From Acanthamoeba castellanii str. Neff (Eukaryota; Discosea; Longamoebia; Acanthamoebidae), in the NCBI RefSeq assembly GCF_000313135.1, contig NW_004457330.1:22317-44498 (forward strand): a stretch of 22,182 bases of DNA, in the 5' to 3' direction. Of the stretch, positions 18,217 to 22,182 are shown piece after piece. Numbering within the stretch: position 1 is the first letter of the stretch; each line of letters opens with the position of its first letter. Both the position numbers and the translations under genes were made by a program. Under the pieces are notes generated by a model, which saw only the letters and a list, made by a program, of their open reading frames with translations, was not told the DNA's origin and ran no database searches.

Positions 18217-19246
18217 ATGGACGCAGACACCTTTGTGGAGTGGGTGCAAGAAGAGAGCTCTATGTGTCGCGATTCGCCCACCACCGGAGACGACCACAAA
18301 GCAATCTGCGAGGAGCCCACTGTCTGCCTCGAGGGTGTTCTCGTCTACTTTGTGCCGCTTGACCCCACCGAAGGTTCCGTCAAGAACAGAAACAGTGGCG
18401 ATGTAAAGGCAGGATCGACGCACCGAGAGGAAATCAAAGCCAAAACGCAGGAAGACGTCTTTGCTGCATGGGATGCCGTCTGCGCCACTTTGCCCAAGGG
18501 CCTCTTTAGGGTCGAGGTGGAAGGGTTAGAAACCAACCCTTAGCATCCAAGATATCCTACTCAAGTGTTCGGAGTGGAGATGTACTGAGTAGGAGAATCT
18601 GCACTTTGAGTTTGCGGTCGCATCCGTTTCTCATCTCAGGAAGACGGCACCATCCTCTGCCCTCGCTCTTTTTGATTTAGACCACAGCAATGAATTCCAC
18701 GCAGTCGCGATCTTGTTGACATTTGGGAAGGCAAGTTTCTTTACGGAAAGATGGGGAACACTAAGGGAGAAGGGCGCTGGAGTTGGCTTGAGAGACTTTG
18801 GGATGGGATTTGAGTCATTCCAACACAACCGCGTCTTCGACGAACACATGCGCGCGGAGCGGGCGATGAGCTTGATGGGCTGTACTGAACGCATACGCTC
18901 TAACAGAGACATGAAACAGCACCCATCACCAAGTGACACCATCCGGTGGCTGCCTCTGGTGGTGCACGATGGCAACTTGGCAAGGGCGCAGATCGCGTTC
19001 CCTTACAACGCGCGCGAAGTCGATGAGAACGCCGTTGATCATGTCAAGTTGTGCATCAAGGCCGACTTGGGCAAGGTGGCACAAAAGTGTAACAACCCCA
19101 CCGGCACCAACTGGCGCTACCTAACCCTAGTGTGGGAGCCCAGCGACTGCAATTGGCCGCGTGCTAGGTCCGCCCTCCAATGCAAGGACAAGTGTTTCGA
19201 GGGCGGCATGCTCTGCCTGTGTGGTGGTGAGGCTGCTCTCCTGTAG
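18217..19246 (+). CDS. Unrecognised two-exon protein, 317 residues
   Basis: Exon 1 18217-18516 and exon 2 18593-19246 are joined in phase 0 by a 76-bp intron (donor GTGGAA, acceptor GAGTAG). Codon choice is typical of the CpG-rich flanks. The N-terminal part is acidic (MDADTFVEWVQEESSMC). The middle has FEFAVASVSHLRK and FDLDHSNEFHAVAILLTFGK, reminiscent of an alpha/beta domain. The C-terminal third is Cys-rich and Trp-rich, with NWRYLTLVWEPSDCNWPRAR and CLCGG near the end. No signal peptide or membrane helix is visible. I do not recognise the family. The donor is non-ideal and another splice choice is possible. Confidence 0.55.
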
Positions 19247-19283
19247 GAAGGACTGTCTTTGAAAGTCAGTTGGCCCGTTCCTG

Positions 19284-19749
19284 CTAGAGGGAATGACCAA
19301 GACCATCCTGACGTGCAAGTGTCACCACCATCCTCGCTGTGACGCTGTCGCGTGCTGCGGATGCTTCAGCCAAGCACACGCTAGGAGAGGGCACAGCCAG
19401 CCTTGGGAGCGTAATCTTGGTCGGCCAGCACTTCCAACGCTTCGCCGTCTCAACAGATCTCAGCCGTTGCTCGTCCCGCACGGTCCCTCCCTTGCACTTG
19501 ATTTCCGTAATCGTCAGGGGTCAAGGACAGCTTCACCAGCTTCGGGCCAGGAGCTCGGTTCACGTTCTTGGCCGCACGTTTGTCCTCGGTCGTCAACCAC
19601 TTCGTGATCTCTCTCGCGTCCGCCACGGTGCTGTCCGGAGGCACGAAGATTGTCACGCTGACCATGTACCCTTCTGCGTACGGCCCGTGGGGAAGCTTGT
19701 CGGTCAAGTGAACCACGGCGCGGAAGGATATGGTGATTGTTCTGTGCAT
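19284..19749 (-). pseudogene. Small gene with one-base frameshift in a homopolymer
   Basis: A frame from ATG 19749 encodes a plausible protein (MHRTITISFRAVVHLTDKL, later EITKWLTTEDKRAAKNV) but soon after KLVKLSL it deteriorates and stops at about 19450. A second minus-strand frame takes over at exactly that place (TITEIKCKGGTVRDEQRLRS) and runs to a TAG at 19284. The two join if one base of the four-G run at 19517-19520 (plus strand) is ignored, giving 154 residues. No function recognised; no signal peptide. It lies 62 bp downstream of the GH16 stop codon on the same strand, with several AATAAA hexamers between. Confidence 0.5.
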
Positions 19750-19811
19750 GGAATTATTTATTTATTTATGAATTTATTTTTGTTGATGCCAGCATCGCGT
19801 CTACTGGTTGT

Positions 19812-21392
19812 CTACTGCCACTGGTAGACCTTGAGGGAATTGATCTGCCAGTAAGCATCGGCAAAGGCCTGCGGGTTGTGCTGGACGAAGTTCTGGCAGC
19901 TGGCGTACTGGCCACAGCCGGTGTTCTTCCACACCCACGAGTCGCCGGCCCACGTGCCGCAGAAGGTGAGGTTGATGATGATCTGGTGGTTGTAGAAGTG
20001 CGACGAAGGACAGTTACTGCCGAACTGGAAGTTGGCGTAAGGCCTGCGAAAAGAAGCGCACGACACGACACGACACGCACACGCCACCGCCGGATCAGCG
20101 AGTGAAGGCAATGCCTGATGGAAGGTGGTCAGTGACATACTTGCCCCAGGAGCTGGGGTTGGGCTGGCCGATCTGGATGTCCCTCGGGATGCTGTTGCGC
20201 CAGAAGAACCACAACTTGATACCATTGCTGTTCCACTCTGCGCGTTTGTGATGACGATGATGATGATGGTCATGCTTGTGCGTCGTTTTGTTTGTGCCAC
20301 TCAGATAAAGAAGGAGAGTCGGTGTAGCGTTGTTACTTACCGGTGGCGTAGATGCCGCCGCCCCTCTGGTTCAGAGCAGTGCCGTAGTTGGACTCGTTGG
20401 CGATCACACCGCAGCCCTGGAAGTGTACGCAATCAGCACCAGTTTGCGAAAATGTCATCATCATTTGCTGGAAAGGTTGTGGGTGTATCGTACCAGGTTG
20501 AGCGTGCCGATGGCGTCGACATAGCAGTTCGAGAGGGTCTGGCCGTTGTCTGGGCGAGGTCACACAGCGACAGGATGTTTAGATCCGGCAGTACTATGTT
20601 AGGTGATGCGTTAAGAGACGACTGTACAGTTGTCCCAGTGGCCGGTGAAGGAAGAGGTGGGCACGGAGCTCATATCGCAGCCTTGGCTCGTGTGCAGAGT
20701 CGACTGCGCCATGAATGACACACAGAGAATTTATCATCCGTATCATCATCAAATCAAGTCGAGTCGTGATTGGCCTCACCTTGTCAATGGTCTGCATGTT
20801 GACGCCCTCGAGAATGTCGATCTCGCCGCCCTGCGGCCAGTTAGGTCCGCACAGCCAGTAGGCCGGCCACGTTCCTGCGGCATGGCCTCATGAGATGACT
20901 ATTACCAATCCCGCACGAACGCACACGCACCACCGCACACGCAACGCGTACCGCAGCCAGTCGGCATGTGGGAGAGGTCGTTGAGGAATAGGCCGCCGTT
21001 GAAGGTCTCCTTGGACGAGATGCGCACCGCAGCGCGGCCACGTCCGCTCGAGATGGACGAGTGGTCGGCTCCAATGTAGACGCCAGCACTCGACGCCTTG
21101 ATCAGGCCCCACTCTTTGAATATCAAGAATATATTAAAAAGTTCATATAGTCAATGGAGCAGATGTTAACAAACCAATAAAAGCAAGCAGTGGTTTGAGG
21201 CATACCTTGAGCCTGTTGCTGGGTCACGTAGTCGACGTAGCCGTGGGTGGGGTCGTCATAGGACCAGAAGTCAAAGTGGTCGAAGAAGTTCGGACCCGAG
21301 TAGTCGTGGCTCAGGACGTAGCCGCCCTCGGTCGACGCGGCGGCCAGCAGCAAGGCCGCCAGCACCACAAGCGCGAGTCTCCCGCCAGCCAT
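19812..21392 (-). CDS. Secreted GH16 endo-beta-1,3(4)-glucanase
   Basis: Eight exons, 21392-21206, 21113-20952, 20874-20780, 20703-20628, 20549-20494, 20416-20341, 20237-20141 and 20043-19812, give 326 residues with consistent phases. The N-terminus ([20 protein letters not shown]) is a signal peptide. The GH16 active site EIDILE is at residues 134-139: E134 nucleophile, D136, E139 acid/base. Flanking family hallmarks are [17 protein letters not shown] before it, and C-terminally [21 protein letters not shown] and [17 protein letters not shown]. This is the fungal-type laminarinase/lichenase subgroup, which hydrolyses beta-1,3 or mixed-linkage glucans. In an amoeba it would digest fungal, algal or plant walls, or act during cyst-wall remodelling (inference). 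All residues needed for catalysis are present. The weakest junction is exon 4 to 5. Confidence 0.92.
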
Positions 21393-21651
21393 ATTCTGAT
21401 AAAAGATGTAAATCTTTCAATCAAAATCCAGCATCAGAAACAAAAGATGGATAGCGGTGGGTGGTGTGGGTACAGTTGGTGCAGCTTTGGTGTCCTTCAG
21501 CAGTCTGAGCGATTTAAACACCGGGATGATATATTGCGGAGTGTTTGGGATTGGTTCAACAAAGTGTTTGCGCCGCCAACTGCCACGCTCCGTAACCAAC
21601 CTCCCACCAACCACAGCACAACTCGACTGAAAGCAAAGAGAAGCGGCAGTG
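21393..21651 (-). promoter_or_regulatory. Upstream region of the GH16 gene
   Basis: 259 bp separate the GH16 start codon from the stop codon of the next gene upstream on the same strand. On the minus strand it contains an ATATAT element near 21,527-21,533, a GTTTAAAT element near 21,512, and a CCAAT-like box at about 21,549-21,556. These are candidates only. Confidence 0.4.
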
Positions 21652-22182
21652 TCACCACGTGATGCCGTGAGAATCCTTCGTCATCGGGCTGCCGTGCACG
21701 TAGTTGGTCCACCTAGCGCACACAACGCGCCAATGGTTCAAAGTGAGTGGTGTGTCGTGCAGGTGTGGTGAGGAAGGAGCTGGAAACCTGAAGGGAACGT
21801 TCTGCTGCTTGAGAATGCTCGGGAAGGAGGTCATGAAGTCGCGGTCGGAGAAGAGCACGATGGACACCTTCTCCAGCTGCGACGCGGGTGGTTGGCCCAC
21901 TTCTTGTGCGCCTTCAAGATCGCTTCGTAAATGCCCTGCTTGCTGTTCCCGAACACGCCGCCTACACACGAGCGCACTGTAAGCTCATCACCGCACACGC
22001 CGCACACGCCGCACACGCCACACACACGCACAACACTGCGAGCAGTTTGGAGAGGTGGTACGTACCGCCGATCAAGGTGAGGACCAGGTGCTTTCGCTTG
22101 TGCTTGATAGCCGAGAGATAGGTGGCCTCGTAGTCGGAGTCGAGGATGAACTGGCACTTTTCCTGCGAGTGGGACACCCGCT
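21652..22182 (-). CDS. Unidentified protein, C-terminal part, with apparent one-base frameshift (partial)
   Basis: Exons 22182-22066 (continuing off the window), 21961-21788 and 21712-21652. The first reads EKCQFILDSDYEATYLSAIK then LVLTLIGG. The second continues GVFGNSKQGIYEAILKAHKK. Within the second exon the frame must shift by one near 21,886-21,893: upstream it reads KKWANHP, downstream ASQLEKVSIVLFSDRDF, and the splice phases on both sides agree only if one base is missing there. The last exon encodes WTNYVHGSPMTKDSHG and ends in TGA. The LIGGGVFGNS-to-KVSIVLFSD layout suggests an alternating beta/alpha fold, perhaps macro-domain-like, but this is a weak impression. No function is assigned. 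Confidence 0.6.

Noticed and set aside
1..22182. tRNA, rRNA or CRISPR arrays
   Set aside because: No cloverleaf-forming A/B box pairs, rRNA-like blocks or spaced direct repeats were noticed. The short tandem arrays are intronic microsatellites.

Overview
The window reads as nuclear DNA of a free-living amoebozoan, most likely Acanthamoeba (inference). The flanks are GC-rich and CpG-rich. Genes are dense and split by many short GT-AG introns (mostly 57-180 bp) filled with CA/TG/CG simple sequence, donors are often GTACG or GTGCG, and the protein repertoire (SLOB-type pseudokinase, LZTR1-like Kelch-BTB protein, secreted GH16 glucanase) fits an amoeba. There is no operon logic: genes lie on both strands in head-to-head and tail-to-tail pairs with very short spacers. 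I rebuilt exon structures by eye from splice sites and reading-frame phase.

Left part (1-5.4 kb): the last exon of 6-phosphogluconate dehydrogenase (+); a five-exon gene for a small secreted protein of unknown family (-); a DUF72/YecE-like gene (+) whose basic tail carries two PCNA-interacting-peptide-like motifs; and a hydrophilin-like stress protein (+) with an internal duplication, a CsbD-like tail and a clear TATA box.

Centre (5.4-13.2 kb): two long minus-strand genes in tandem. One is a SLOB/PXK-family pseudokinase with an N-terminal membrane helix and degenerate catalytic motifs. The other is a Kelch plus tandem BTB protein of LZTR1 architecture, with one apparent GC-AG intron. An 86-bp divergent promoter separates the second from a small ankyrin-repeat gene (+).

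Right-centre (13.2-17.8 kb): the sequence changes abruptly. Between about 13,281 and 17,040 I count only about ten CpG dinucleotides, and from 17,218 to 17,764 none, while both flanks are full of them. The block holds one intact unfamiliar ORF, a frameshifted pseudogene, a 28-bp perfect inverted repeat and the 5' part of a frameshifted secreted-protein gene. This looks like long-term CpG decay of a methylated or acquired segment, and is the most unusual thing in the window.

Right end (18.2-22.2 kb): an orphan two-exon gene (+), a small frameshifted gene (-), a complete eight-exon secreted GH16 endo-beta-glucanase gene (-), and the 3' part of an unidentified gene (-) with an apparent one-base frameshift. 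I saw no rRNA, tRNA, CRISPR or bacterial-type elements.
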